Assembly (NCBI RefSeq): GCF_949820605.1
Contig: NZ_CATKVU010000006.1
Coordinates: 1,286,501 to 1,350,500 of the forward strand
From: Segatella copri
GTDB taxonomy: Bacteria; Bacteroidota; Bacteroidia; Bacteroidales; Bacteroidaceae
Direction: 5' to 3'
Length of the DNA: 64,000 bases
A model generated the notes under the pieces. It saw only the letters and a list, made by a program, of their open reading frames with translations. It was not told the DNA's origin and ran no database searches. Of this stretch, positions 9,955 through 17,829 are shown piece by piece. The position numbers were made by a program, and so were the translations under genes. Numbering within the stretch: position 1 is the stretch's first letter; every line of letters starts with the position of its first letter.

Positions 9955-10182
9955 TACTTTTCCCTTCACCTCCCTTCACCACCCTTCACCCTTAACTCAC
10001 TGACCCACAAAATATTAAGCAAAAAGGTGAAGGGTGAAGGGTTGAAAACTCTTTTATATATATACGCGTGAAGGGTAAGGGTAAAAACCGAAAAAAAGAC
10101 CCTAGGGTCAAAAATCGCAAAATCCATAAAATAAAGAATATAATATAGAGTTTAAAATATACCCTTCACCCTTCACCTCGTC
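9955..10182. repeat. CCCTTCACC / GGTGAAGGG repeat cluster
   Basis: Copies of CCCTTCACC are clustered on the plus strand at about 9960-9990 and 10161-10178. The complementary form GGTGAAGGG, repeated, lies at 10024-10042, with a GTGAAGGGTAAGGG copy near 10067. The blocks can pair into large hairpins. The 9795-10381 gap holds no gene; the repeats and palindromes are its only structure. Confidence 0.6.
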
Positions 10183-10278
10183 ATTTTTCAGCTTTTTCTT
10201 CCGCCAGGCAATACAAAACCAAACATCATCTTCAAAATACCCCCAAAAAGGGGCGCAAAAATGCTGCGTTAAAAACTT

Positions 10279-10321
10279 TAACCTAGGTTATTCTTTGTAA
10301 AAAGCGAGCTCTATAGAGCTC
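10279..10321. promoter_or_regulatory. Two palindromes upstream of the 10382 gene
   Basis: TAACCTAGGTTA (10279-10290) and GAGCTCTATAGAGCTC (10306-10321) are perfect palindromes. They lie just upstream of a TACCTTCG element (about 10348) that resembles a weakened -7 box. The position suits operators for the gene at 10382 or the VirE-type gene after it. The function is inferred from position only. Confidence 0.45.
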
Positions 10322-10381
10322 TCCGCCTAAATAAAACATTTTGTTTACCTTCGCAACATATTAACAACAAAGAATAAAACA

Positions 10382-10816
10382 ATGAAAGATTTGCAGAAAT
10401 TTATGACAGAACTTGAAGATGAAGTCAGATTTAAGCTGGCTATCGCAAAGACATGTGGCGTATCACCAACTATGATTCGTAAAGAAACTGGTGGAAAGTC
10501 CAATATCGATAAGAGGATTGATAACATGACGCTCATACCAGAGTACATATTCGCTATGGATAGAGCCATCAAAACCATTCTCATGAAAAAAGATGATGAT
10601 GATGCCTTCGAAGGTAAAACCTGGGTTCATGAAGAAAATGTCCATCATAAAACAAGATTCCAGTATTATTGCGATGAAGTGGGCATATGGGAACAGAACA
10701 AAGGTTCGGTATACTGGAGCGAACATAACAGAGCATGGAGCTACTGGAGAGAAACCCTTTCCTACAAGAAAATAACTAAAAAACTTGGAAAATTATTAAA
10801 AGATTCAAACTCATAA
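10382..10816 (+). CDS. Hypothetical protein upstream of the VirE-family gene
   Basis: This is a 144-residue hydrophilic protein without signal peptide or membrane helix. I do not recognise a family. Residues 16-48 (VRFKLAIAKTCGVSPTMIRK) have a helix-turn-helix feel, with an acidic DDDD patch near residue 73, and the C-terminus is basic. It ends 13 bases before the VirE-like gene and is probably co-transcribed with it. Two palindromes upstream would fit an autoregulator, but that is inference. Confidence 0.65.
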   Translation: MKDLQKFMTELEDEVRFKLAIAKTCGVSPTMIRKETGGKSNIDKRIDNMTLIPEYIFAMDRAIKTILMKKDDDDAFEGKTWVHEENVHHKTRFQYYCDEVGIWEQNKGSVYWSEHNRAWSYWRETLSYKKITKKLGKLLKDSNS

Positions 10817-10829
10817 AATCCAAAAAGAA

Positions 10830-13145
10830 ATGAAAAAGATTAAACCCACAAACGAGACCGGAAAGAACCCGGAAACAGAAGAGGAGAAAGAGGCCTTGCC
10901 CTCATTTTTCACTAACCTGTTTTCCTCTGCCAGCAACCCGCTCCCTAACAGAGCGGTGCTGGAGTACAACATCATGCATTCGGCACCGGTAAAAGCCAAT
11001 ACCGAAGGCTACAGGGCGATGATGAAGGTGGACAAGAGAACGGCAGAGGACATCAAGCACCGGCTACCCTGCATCACACCCAGCGTGCAGTTCAAAGGTA
11101 ATGCCAAGAAGCTGACCGACTTCAGGAAGGAAACCTTCTGGCTGATGCTCGATTATGATGACGTGCCCCCCGAAGACATCGCAGATCTTAAGAAAAAAGC
11201 CCTGAAACAGCGCTTCACCATGGTCTTCTACATCACCGTCTCGGGCAAGGGATTCCGCATCCTGCTCAGATATATGCGTCCTGAAGGATGCAATCTCACT
11301 GCCACCGAACTCCACCTGCTCGCCATCAGGAAAGCCATGAGCATGTACGATAAACTGCTGGGTATCAGCAGCGACAAGCAATGCCAGGACATGGTGAGAA
11401 GCTGCGGACTGGCTTACGACCCCGAGGCTTACTTCAACTGGAATGCCGAAGTTCTCCCCATCACCCGGGAGGAGGTGGAGAACTTCGAAAAAGCCACAAA
11501 GCAACAGGAGGAACAGAACAGGAAAAGACAGACGGAGGCTGAAAAACCCAGAAAGAAAAGCCCGCGCAAACAGGAAGACGAGGCGCCACCGAAGACGCTC
11601 ACCACCGAAGAGATTCTGCAGTATGTAGACAAACTGGCTGAGAGCTGGGAAGAGCGGTTTGAGGAGCATCATCACAACAGCTACGTAGTGAGATACGCCA
11701 CATTCTGCCTCTGTTTCGGAGCCGAAAAGGAGGAGGCTGTGAAACACATGGCTGATAAGTTTGGCGGCGAATATGCCGATACCGAGCGGGTGGCACGGGA
11801 GATTTACAAGCATACCGAGCGGCTTGGAACCTGGAAGATAAGACAGCAGGGAGATGATGAGCAGAAACGCTATACCAGCATGAGAGCACTGCTGGGATGG
11901 CTGGGAGCCCGATATGAAATGCACCACAACACGCTGAGCAACCAGTATGAAGTGCGCGCCATCAACACCGGAGAAAAACTCTATCTCGACTGGACCGAAG
12001 TGGATACCCGGGTGAGCAATTCCCTGTTCGTGAAGATGGAACTGGATAACATCTGCACCACCCAGAAAAAGCTGGATACGGTAATCAGAAGTAACTTCAG
12101 TCCCGAATTCAACCCCATGGAGGAATATCTGAAGAGTCTGCCGAAATGGGACCGAAAGACTGACCATATCGCAGAATTAGCCCATCGGGTAACCGTGATG
12201 CAGACAGGCGGTTACCGCCATACGGAGGAGGATTTTGCCTATGCCTTCAGGAAATGGCTGGTCAACATGGTGGTTTGCTGGGTGCGGCCCGATGTCACCA
12301 ACCAGTCTATCATGGTTTTCGTAGGCAAGGGCGGCATCTTCAAGACCACGTTTTTCGACCATCTCCTGCCGCCCCATCTGCGCAAGTATTTCGCCAACGA
12401 TTCTACGGGCGACTACAAGAACAAGGATTTCCTGCAGATGTGTGCCAGCAAGGCGATAGTATGTCTCGATGAGTTCAGCTGTCTGCGCGGCAAGAACCTG
12501 GATTCCTTCAAGAGCAACATCACGAAGCGCAACATCAGCATGCGAATCCCTTATGCCGAGTGGGACTGCATTCTGCAGAACAATGCGGGGTTCTGTGCCA
12601 CGAGCAATGAGATTCATATCATAGATGATGACGAGAACCGCCGTTTCCTCATCTGGCGAATCGAGAAGATCAAGAGTCCCATCGACTTCCCCTTCAATTA
12701 CGAGGGCATCTACTCCCAGGCAGTGGCACTGGCTCAGGAGGTGATAGAGAAGCGCCGGAGGGGTGAGCCTTGCGACTGGGTTTACTGGTTTACGAAGGAG
12801 GAGAACGAGGAGATACAGCACCACAATCTTTATTTCCGTGTAAACAACTACATAGCCGAGCGCATCAACAAGTTCTACCGTGTTCCTGATGCCGATACGC
12901 TGTCCGAGTTCTGCAAGTTTGTTACGGCGAGTGACGTGATGGAGCGCATCTGCACGAACCCAGCCTTCCGCCAGTCGATGTCGAACAAGGATATTTCGAT
13001 GTTCATGGAGGCACTGGGATTCAAGAAGATTCACCGCAAGACGGGCAACGGCTGGAAGGTGATAGAGATGCGTCCTGACGAGATAGAGAACAACCAGAAG
13101 ATGGATGGCAGCGAGAATATTCCGCCCGGGGATCTCCCATTTTAG
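10830..13145 (+). CDS. VirE-family P-loop protein (BT4734/BF3469-type VirE N-terminal domain)
   Basis: This 771-residue protein has two recognisable parts. The VirE_N-like domain covers about residues 20-200 (FWLMLDYDDVPPEDIADLKK, a primase-like fold). The VirE/D5-type ATPase domain covers about residues 430-680, with a Walker A GKGGIFKTT near 497 and AIVCLDEFSCL near 542. Between them lies a charged linker rich in K, R and E. Such proteins resemble phage or plasmid primase-helicases and are common in Bacteroidales beside DUF4248, HU-like and amidase genes. Here DUF4248 follows, but the HU/amidase half lies 14 kb further on. Confidence 0.85.
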   Translation: MKKIKPTNETGKNPETEEEKEALPSFFTNLFSSASNPLPNRAVLEYNIMHSAPVKANTEGYRAMMKVDKRTAEDIKHRLPCITPSVQFKGNAKKLTDFRKETFWLMLDYDDVPPEDIADLKKKALKQRFTMVFYITVSGKGFRILLRYMRPEGCNLTATELHLLAIRKAMSMYDKLLGISSDKQCQDMVRSCGLAYDPEAYFNWNAEVLPITREEVENFEKATKQQEEQNRKRQTEAEKPRKKSPRKQEDEAPPKTLTTEEILQYVDKLAESWEERFEEHHHNSYVVRYATFCLCFGAEKEEAVKHMADKFGGEYADTERVAREIYKHTERLGTWKIRQQGDDEQKRYTSMRALLGWLGARYEMHHNTLSNQYEVRAINTGEKLYLDWTEVDTRVSNSLFVKMELDNICTTQKKLDTVIRSNFSPEFNPMEEYLKSLPKWDRKTDHIAELAHRVTVMQTGGYRHTEEDFAYAFRKWLVNMVVCWVRPDVTNQSIMVFVGKGGIFKTTFFDHLLPPHLRKYFANDSTGDYKNKDFLQMCASKAIVCLDEFSCLRGKNLDSFKSNITKRNISMRIPYAEWDCILQNNAGFCATSNEIHIIDDDENRRFLIWRIEKIKSPIDFPFNYEGIYSQAVALAQEVIEKRRRGEPCDWVYWFTKEENEEIQHHNLYFRVNNYIAERINKFYRVPDADTLSEFCKFVTASDVMERICTNPAFRQSMSNKDISMFMEALGFKKIHRKTGNGWKVIEMRPDEIENNQKMDGSENIPPGDLPF

Positions 13146-13153
13146 GAATTTCT

Positions 13154-13237
13154 GCTTCGGAGATATTTTTTTATCTTTCGGAGAGATTTCCGTATCTTTC
13201 GGAGGGATTTTCTTATGATTCGGAGAGATTTTATTCT
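13154..13237 (+). repeat. Four tandem 21-bp repeats
   Basis: Units at 13154, 13175, 13196 and 13217 share the core TTCGGAG(A/G)(G/T)ATTT and are each exactly 21 bases. They fill the gap between the VirE-like gene and the DUF4248 gene. Such directly repeated, helically phased units look like iterons or a protein-binding array. Confidence 0.8.
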
Positions 13238-13289
13238 ACCAGGCAGAAGAAAGAAGCAACTGACAAAAACAGACTAAAAAGAACAAAAT

Positions 13290-13502
13290 ATGATAGAAGA
13301 CAGAAGTTACGGGAAGGCGGAGCTCGCCATGCTCTACTTTCCCACCGCTACCCCCAGGGTAGCGCTCAACCGGCTGGTGAGATGGATCAACCGGTGTCCC
13401 GAGCTCAAGCAGAGCCTCTGTTCGGGCTACGCCGGCAAGTTTTCCCACTTCTACACCCGGCAACAAGTAGCAGAAATCATCGAATTTCTGGATGAACCAT
13501 AA
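13290..13502 (+). CDS. DUF4248 family protein
   Basis: This 70-residue protein resembles DUF4248, a small Bacteroidales family that usually follows VirE-type genes. Visible features are YGKAELAMLYFPTATPRVAL and the C-terminal YTRQQVAEIIEFLDEP, which suggests a compact helical, possibly nucleic-acid-binding fold. The ATG is preceded by an A-rich leader, as usual in this phylum. The function is not known. The next expected module member, the HU-like protein, does not follow directly. Confidence 0.82.
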   Translation: MIEDRSYGKAELAMLYFPTATPRVALNRLVRWINRCPELKQSLCSGYAGKFSHFYTRQQVAEIIEFLDEP

Positions 13503-13506
13503 AAAA

Positions 13507-13559
13507 TCACCCTGGAAGGGAATGCATACAACACACTATGCATATCCCTTCCAGGGTGA
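13507..13559 (+). terminator. Long hairpin after DUF4248
   Basis: The outer arms TCACCCTGGAAGGGA and TCCCTTCCAGGGTGA are perfectly complementary. The stem continues through ATGCATA/TATGCAT around an 8-base loop, with one bulged A. It closes the VirE-DUF4248 unit. The downstream T-run is short. Confidence 0.75.
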
Positions 13560-13683
13560 GTTTAATGAATATATACCTTTCCGACACAAGCATATAGTGT
13601 TTTCATTTGTAAAATGATGTAATCCTAAGCAATAAACTTTATCAATCTTCGTTCTTTTAATTATAACACCAAAATAAGAACAT

Positions 13684-14028
13684 ATGTATGTATCATCAAG
13701 ACAAGGATATAAACCTCCTGTAAAATCAACAGGAAGAGGCAAAAAATATTCACATTTTGCTTCTTTGAAGTATTGCAACGGTGCTGAGACCTGCTACACC
13801 TACGACCCACAGCGTCGCAAGGCTGGCGGACAGATGGCGCATACCAATACATACGGCACAGACACTGGTAAAAAATTCCAGCTTGCCAATGTCAAGATAA
13901 TTGGTGACTTCGCCTCTTACGGTTCTGACCCACGCCGCACCCAGTATGCAGGTAGTGAGACTTGGGATTTCACAAAAGGCAAACGAAATGCAGGTGGTAT
14001 TAGTGGTGCTGAGCTTATAAAGAAATAA
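13684..14028 (+). CDS. Orphan Rhs-type C-terminal tip, probable toxin fragment
   Basis: This is a 114-residue product. The segment ETCYTYDPQRRK (about residues 38-49) looks like an RHS repeat core. It is followed by a unique C-terminal region of ~65 residues (KFQLANVKIIGDFASYGSDP and beyond), as expected for the variable tip of an Rhs polymorphic toxin. The long Rhs shell is absent, and the N-terminal ~35 residues do not look like Rhs, so this is a detached or truncated tip. A small gene begins 3 bases after its stop, in the place expected for a cognate immunity gene. The toxin activity is not identifiable. Confidence 0.55.
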   Translation: MYVSSRQGYKPPVKSTGRGKKYSHFASLKYCNGAETCYTYDPQRRKAGGQMAHTNTYGTDTGKKFQLANVKIIGDFASYGSDPRRTQYAGSETWDFTKGKRNAGGISGAELIKK

Positions 14029-14031
14029 AAT

Positions 14032-14463
14032 ATGGAAAACTTTAAAATTGATTTATTTGAAAAAGAAACGGGAGAGTTATTTCCCTCGTTTCAAAAATTG
14101 AATCAAACAGACTGTAATATATGCTACCAACATTTTCGAAAGAATATTAAAGTATATGATTTACATGAGTCTGTTTTTGATAATTTTCAATCAAATGGTT
14201 CTTTTATAGAAAAGTATAATGCACTTGAAGACCACTTTTCATTATTAGAATTATTTGCAGATTTGAATTTATGTTGTGATGTTATCTGTATTAATTGGGA
14301 TGAGTTTAAAACAATAGATGTATTCCGTACAATAGATTTATATAATTATTTTAGTGATATATGGTTTCCTAGCGCCGATAATATAATAGTATTTCCCAAG
14401 AATATGACTATATTTATTATGATTAGGCATGATGGTGCAATCTATTATGTCAAATGTGATTAA
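14032..14463 (+). CDS. Hypothetical protein, candidate immunity protein
   Basis: This is a 143-residue, acidic, cytosolic protein with no signal peptide and no family I recognise. It starts 3 bases after the Rhs-type tip gene and is more AT-rich than the core genes. Size, acidity and position fit an immunity protein against the preceding tip. That role is inferred from context alone. Confidence 0.6.
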   Translation: MENFKIDLFEKETGELFPSFQKLNQTDCNICYQHFRKNIKVYDLHESVFDNFQSNGSFIEKYNALEDHFSLLELFADLNLCCDVICINWDEFKTIDVFRTIDLYNYFSDIWFPSADNIIVFPKNMTIFIMIRHDGAIYYVKCD

Positions 14464-14797
14464 ATAATTGTAGAACTACCATTTATAGAAGAAACTTTTA
14501 ATGAGTGAAACGCTGTTTCCAAAAATCATCTTTCTACAAAGGAATCAGCGAGCTGTTGGACAACAAAGAATAATTCATCAACAACCAGTCATACAGACAC
14601 ATACAGCACTCTCCATATAAGGAAGCCCCGACAAGGCTTCCTTATTTTTTCCATACCACAGTCCATACTTTCCATATCAAAAATCTTGTCCATATTATGC
14701 CTACCTTTGCAGTGAGATAAAAAGTCGCTGCAGAGGCAAAGAGTCCGAGGAGAGCAAAGAGTTCTTACACATTATTAATTTTTAAAAATTTAAGATT
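14464..14797 (+). other. Gene-free stretch with terminator and promoter-like leader
   Basis: No convincing gene is seen. In one frame, bases around 14560-14572 read as the end of a protein (ELLDNKE then stop), perhaps a remnant of another tip. A terminator lies at 14617-14648. Further on, TACCTTTG near 14701 and a purine-rich leader (about 14725-14770) resemble the leader of the HU-like gene at 27.4 kb. Confidence 0.4.
14617..14648 (+). terminator. Rho-independent terminator
   Basis: A stem with arms ATAAGGAAGCC and GGCTTCCTTAT is followed by a T-run. It probably ends the tip/immunity transcript. Confidence 0.8.
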
Positions 14798-14819
14798 ATG
14801 ATTAAAGTTAATAAAACTA

Positions 14820-14983
14820 CAATCACAGCAATAAAACTATTAATTTTACGTTCTTTTCAAAGAAAGGGGTTGTGCAATAGTGGCTTAAAGGCTAAAAGCA
14901 CTACCTTCGAATGCAATAATAAGTAACAACACGTTTAAGGTCACAATATTGTGACCTCAAAAATAAAGATAGAAATATGGCAG
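14820..14983 (+). repeat. Direct repeat copy A (ORF6N upstream region)
   Basis: About 164 bases are almost identical to 19281-19443, from CAATCACAGCAATAAAAC through the first codons of each ORF6N remnant. The copies differ by scattered substitutions. One is TACCTTCG here against TACCTTTG in copy B, which would weaken the -7 promoter element in this copy. Confidence 0.85.
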
Positions 14984-15033
14984 ACATAACGGAAAAGACA
15001 GGAAACGGCGAACTGGTCACAAATCGTGACCAG
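14938..15033 (+). repeat. Palindrome pair around the ORF6N start (copy A)
   Basis: AGGTCACAAT/ATTGTGACCT is a perfect 20-base palindrome at 14938-14957, 19 bases before the ATG. A related palindrome (arms CTGGTCAC and GTGACCAG, 5-base centre) lies inside the gene at 15013-15033. Both share GGTCAC...GTGACC, so the upstream site and the coding site match each other. Confidence 0.8.
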
Positions 15034-15357
15034 GTGGTTGTTGTTGACAATATAGAGCCTCTAATAAAAATCATTAGAGGACAACAAGTTATGCTTGACC
15101 GTGACCTTGCCACACTTTATGGCGTTGAAACAAAGCGTCTTAATGAGCAAGTAAAACGTAATATTAAACGATTTCATGTTTCAATTGACCAAGGACGTAA
15201 ACTGAAACAATCAGGTATAGAAAGGCTAACTGATATAGTTATAGAAAAAAAGAGCAAGAAAATAACAAAAGTCAGAATAAAAATGAATAATGTATGGTAC
15301 ATTTATTGTGGGGGTGTGTACTTCTTATTAGTTGTACATTTATTCTCTTTCTCCTAA
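14977..15357 (+). pseudogene. ORF6N-domain protein, N-terminal fragment
   Basis: Residues ~26-66 (LIKIIRGQQVMLDRDLATLY and following) match the start of the ORF6N domain, found in phage-type and mobile-element DNA-binding proteins. After about residue 70 the match stops, and the frame runs on through unrelated sequence into the next gene. The expected C-terminal half (FTEQGVAML) is absent here but present in the remnant at 19437. The palindrome at codons 13-19 encodes ELVTNRDQ. I read it as a truncated copy. Confidence 0.7.
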
Positions 15358-15617
15358 AAAAAAGTAGAAATAGAAACGTATTTTGGTATTTTTGCCATGT
15401 ATGGATTTTGTGTGGTATAACATTGGGGATATTGAACATTGTGTTTCAGAAATATGATGCCTATACTTCAATATATTTAGGTATTATCTGCTCTTGCTAC
15501 ACCTATTATGATAACAAACAGAATCCAGTTTCAAAGAGGACTAATGCCTATATATCATCACTTCAAGGATACGTAGCAGGTATCGGTTTTCTCTTATATG
15601 GTTTATTAAGTTTGTAG
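15294..15617 (+). CDS. Small membrane protein, paralogue of the 16238 gene
   Basis: This 107-residue protein has about three hydrophobic segments and a conserved C-terminal pattern (LQGYVAGIGFLLYGL). It aligns along most of its length with the product at 16238 (GITLGILNIVFQKYD here, LGITTILFKRYD there). I do not recognise a family. Duplicated small membrane proteins in toxin islands are sometimes immunity proteins, but nothing here proves that. The ATG overlaps the tail of the broken ORF6N frame. Confidence 0.65.
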   Translation: MVHLLWGCVLLISCTFILFLLKKSRNRNVFWYFCHVWILCGITLGILNIVFQKYDAYTSIYLGIICSCYTYYDNKQNPVSKRTNAYISSLQGYVAGIGFLLYGLLSL

Positions 15618-15661
15618 AACATAATGTTATGCCTATTCCAAATGGCATATTGTGTAAAATT

Positions 15662-15697
15662 GGGGCTGATTTCACTTTAGGGAGTCAGCCCTTTTTG
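15662..15697 (+). terminator. Rho-independent terminator
   Basis: The stem GGGCTGA...TCAGCCC with a TTTTTG tail lies about 45 bases after the 15294-15617 gene. Between here and 15908 I see no gene. Confidence 0.75.
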
Positions 15698-15908
15698 TTT
15701 TTGACAGTATTAAAAAATCAACACAAAGTTTATGCAAAAAAACAAGTAAAGAATTAGTCAGTCCTATTAGCCAAGTATCCATATAACATAAAAGTTGTTA
15801 TAAATACTGCACAAATTCTTTATTGTGGTGTTCTGCGCCTTATCCTTGTCGGCTCAAACGTGTAAAACAGTATTAAAATGAATCAGTAATTTCAAAAATA
15901 GTAACAAC

Positions 15909-16106
15909 ATGGAACGCAGGAAACAGACCGGGCATATCTGCCGATGGATGGCGTTGGGCATAACGATAGCCACCATCGTAGTAGGATGTACCATAGTAAT
16001 CGGCCTATTTGAATGGCGCGACAGAAGCAGGATGGAGAGCAGGATTGCAGAGACGCACCTTTGGCGGAAAAGCATGTACGACTTGAACATGTGTGTCGCC
16101 CAATAG
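15909..16106 (+). CDS. Small single-pass membrane protein
   Basis: This 65-residue frame has one strong hydrophobic helix (WMALGITIATIVVGCTIVIG, about residues 13-32) flanked by basic residues. It has a slightly higher GC content than its surroundings, and an A-rich leader precedes the ATG. No family is recognised. It lies between the two paralogous membrane genes. Confidence 0.5.
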   Translation: MERRKQTGHICRWMALGITIATIVVGCTIVIGLFEWRDRSRMESRIAETHLWRKSMYDLNMCVAQ

Positions 16107-16237
16107 TCCCTACTTGGTGAGACAATGGAAAAACATTGATAGACATATTATTGTGCGTTTTTTGATTAATACTACAATTCTATGCAATAAATTCAATATC
16201 CAGTCGTTTTTTAGTTATAACATAAAATCAAAACAAT

Positions 16238-16573
16238 ATGAACTATATTTGTCTTTGGGGAATATTAGCGTCTATAACAGGAATTGCAATAATGTTTTCT
16301 GTTATTAAGCACAAAAAGTCGGTAAGTGCCATAAAAAATGGCACTTACTTGATTTTTTCAATTTTGATGATATGCTTAGGAATAACAACCATCTTATTTA
16401 AAAGATATGATAGTATTTGTGCAATATCCTTTGGTATTACATTCCTAAATATCACATACAAAGACAGGCGTAATTTCCCACCGAGTTTTACAATAAACTA
16501 TATTAATTATCTTAACGGATATGTTGCTGGTTTTGCGTCTATAATGTATGGTTTGTTTAGAATTTTTGAATAA
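16238..16573 (+). CDS. Small membrane protein, paralogue of the 15294 gene
   Basis: This 111-residue protein has three hydrophobic segments and the C-terminal LNGYVAGFASIMYGLF. It is a diverged duplicate of the 15294 product, as the positions of KYD/RYD and GYVAG show. No family is recognised. A strong bidirectional hairpin follows 24 bases after the stop, and an IS982 element sits directly beyond it. Confidence 0.65.
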   Translation: MNYICLWGILASITGIAIMFSVIKHKKSVSAIKNGTYLIFSILMICLGITTILFKRYDSICAISFGITFLNITYKDRRNFPPSFTINYINYLNGYVAGFASIMYGLFRIFE

Positions 16574-16597
16574 ATAATCAAAAGTGTAATATGTTGT

Positions 16598-16649
16598 GAC
16601 TTATAAAAAACGTGAGTAGCAAAAACGCTATCCACGTTTTTTATAAGTC
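16598..16649. terminator. Bidirectional terminator hairpin next to IS982
   Basis: The 17-base arms GACTTATAAAAAACGTG and CACGTTTTTTATAAGTC are perfect complements, and a partial inner stem follows. Each strand ends its stem in six Ts. The right arm also encodes the end of a minus-strand gene fragment that IS982 has separated from its body. Confidence 0.75.
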
Positions 16650-16651
16650 GT

Positions 16652-17689
16652 ACCTGTTGGCGGAATTAAAAAACCGCCTGAAAATTAGTATATTTTTATG
16701 GAGAAAAAAGTTGTGCATCTCGTTGATTTTTAGTAACTTTGTAGTGTCCAATTATAAAGTTATATATTTCACGCTATGCACAACTTGTATGCAAATTTCG
16801 TAAAAATTCTTGAGATATGCAAGGAATTCTCCAAAAATTTAGTTAATGAGCTAGGAAATATTCCTCGCCCAGGAGTCGTACCACGTTTTTCAGACCTCGA
16901 AGTTGTTGCTTTGAGCTTGACAGCCGAGCATCTTAGCATCGACAGTGAAAACAACTTGTTCGATAGGCTGAAGGAGTATAAGGCAGATATGCCAAATCTG
17001 ATTTCTCGACGCCAGTTCAATGACAGGCGAAAGCTCACTGCGGAACTATGTGAGAAGATTCGTAAGCGCATAGCGTCAAAGATGGATGGTGCAGAAGAAT
17101 ATTTCTGCATAGATTCTAAACCAATAGAGGTGTGTCGCTTGTCCAGAGGCTTGCGTTGCAAGATGAAAGGAACAGACGTAACAAACTCTCCTGCATTTGG
17201 CTATTGCGCTACTCAGAAGATATACTACTTTGGTTATAAACTCCACGCTGTCTGTGGGTTAAGTGGAGTTATCCACTCGTATGACCTGAGTCCAGCTAAT
17301 GTTCATGACATTCATTTTCTTAAAGATGTAAAGTTTCAATTCCATGACTGTTGCATTCTTGGCGATCGTGCTTACCTCAGTGCGGAACTACAGCAAGACT
17401 TGTTTTCTTCTGTAGGCATCAAGTTGGAAGTTCCATATCGCTTGAACATGAAGAATTGGCGACCAACATTTAAGCCTTATGCTAAGGCGAGGAAGAGAAT
17501 CGAGACAAATTTCTCTCAACTTTGTGATCACTTCATGCTCTTCCGAAACTATGCTAAGCAAACACCAGGACTGTTTACCCGAATCATCGGGAAAATTAGC
17601 GCATTTACAGTCTTGCAATATATTAATTATGTAAACAACAGACCGATTGGCAGGGTTAAGTATGCGCTAAATTAATTCCGCCAACGGGT
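16652..17689 (+). mobile_element. IS982-family insertion sequence
   Basis: The terminal inverted repeats are ACCTGTTGGCGGAATTAA at the left and its complement with one mismatch at 17672-17689. The sequence TTATAAGTCGTA occurs on both sides (16641-16652 and 17689-17700). It overlaps the ends by a base, which fits a target duplication of up to about 11-12 bases. The element is ~1.04 kb with one intact transposase. Confidence 0.9.
16776..17675 (+). CDS. IS982 family transposase
   Basis: This 299-residue DDE transposase has the catalytic motifs FCIDSKPIEVC (first Asp, about residue 110), ILGDRAYLS (second Asp, about residue 194) and RKRIETNFSQ (Glu, about residue 243). The N-terminal helical region matches the IS982 family. 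The frame is intact from ATG to stop, so the copy may be active. It ends 14 bases before the right end of the element. Confidence 0.92.
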   Translation: MHNLYANFVKILEICKEFSKNLVNELGNIPRPGVVPRFSDLEVVALSLTAEHLSIDSENNLFDRLKEYKADMPNLISRRQFNDRRKLTAELCEKIRKRIASKMDGAEEYFCIDSKPIEVCRLSRGLRCKMKGTDVTNSPAFGYCATQKIYYFGYKLHAVCGLSGVIHSYDLSPANVHDIHFLKDVKFQFHDCCILGDRAYLSAELQQDLFSSVGIKLEVPYRLNMKNWRPTFKPYAKARKRIETNFSQLCDHFMLFRNYAKQTPGLFTRIIGKISAFTVLQYINYVNNRPIGRVKYALN

Positions 17690-17693
17690 TATA

Positions 17694-17826
17694 AGTCGTA
17701 TATTTTTCACTTTTCAACACATAAAATTTTGCGGTCTCACCCTCTGGCTCATTACCAACAGAGTCTGTTAATACAATAAAGATGGCATCCTTCACCTTGT
17801 ATTCAATCTGTACAGGTCGAAATAGT
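17694..17826 (-). pseudogene. C-terminal gene fragment cut by IS982
   Basis: On the minus strand an open frame reads ELFRPVQIEYKVKDAIFIVL and continues to KSEKYTT at the IS982 edge. If the element is removed, the frame goes on for a few codons (YKKRG) and stops inside the hairpin at 16628. No start is seen; upstream it abuts the stop of the 17830-18978 gene in another frame. It is either the tail of a lost gene or a frameshifted tail of that gene. Confidence 0.45.
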
Positions 17827-17829
17827 TCA

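Noticed and set aside
9955..10182. CRISPR array from the CCCTTCACC repeats
   Set aside because: Units are short, occur in both orientations, have no even spacers, and no cas gene is near.
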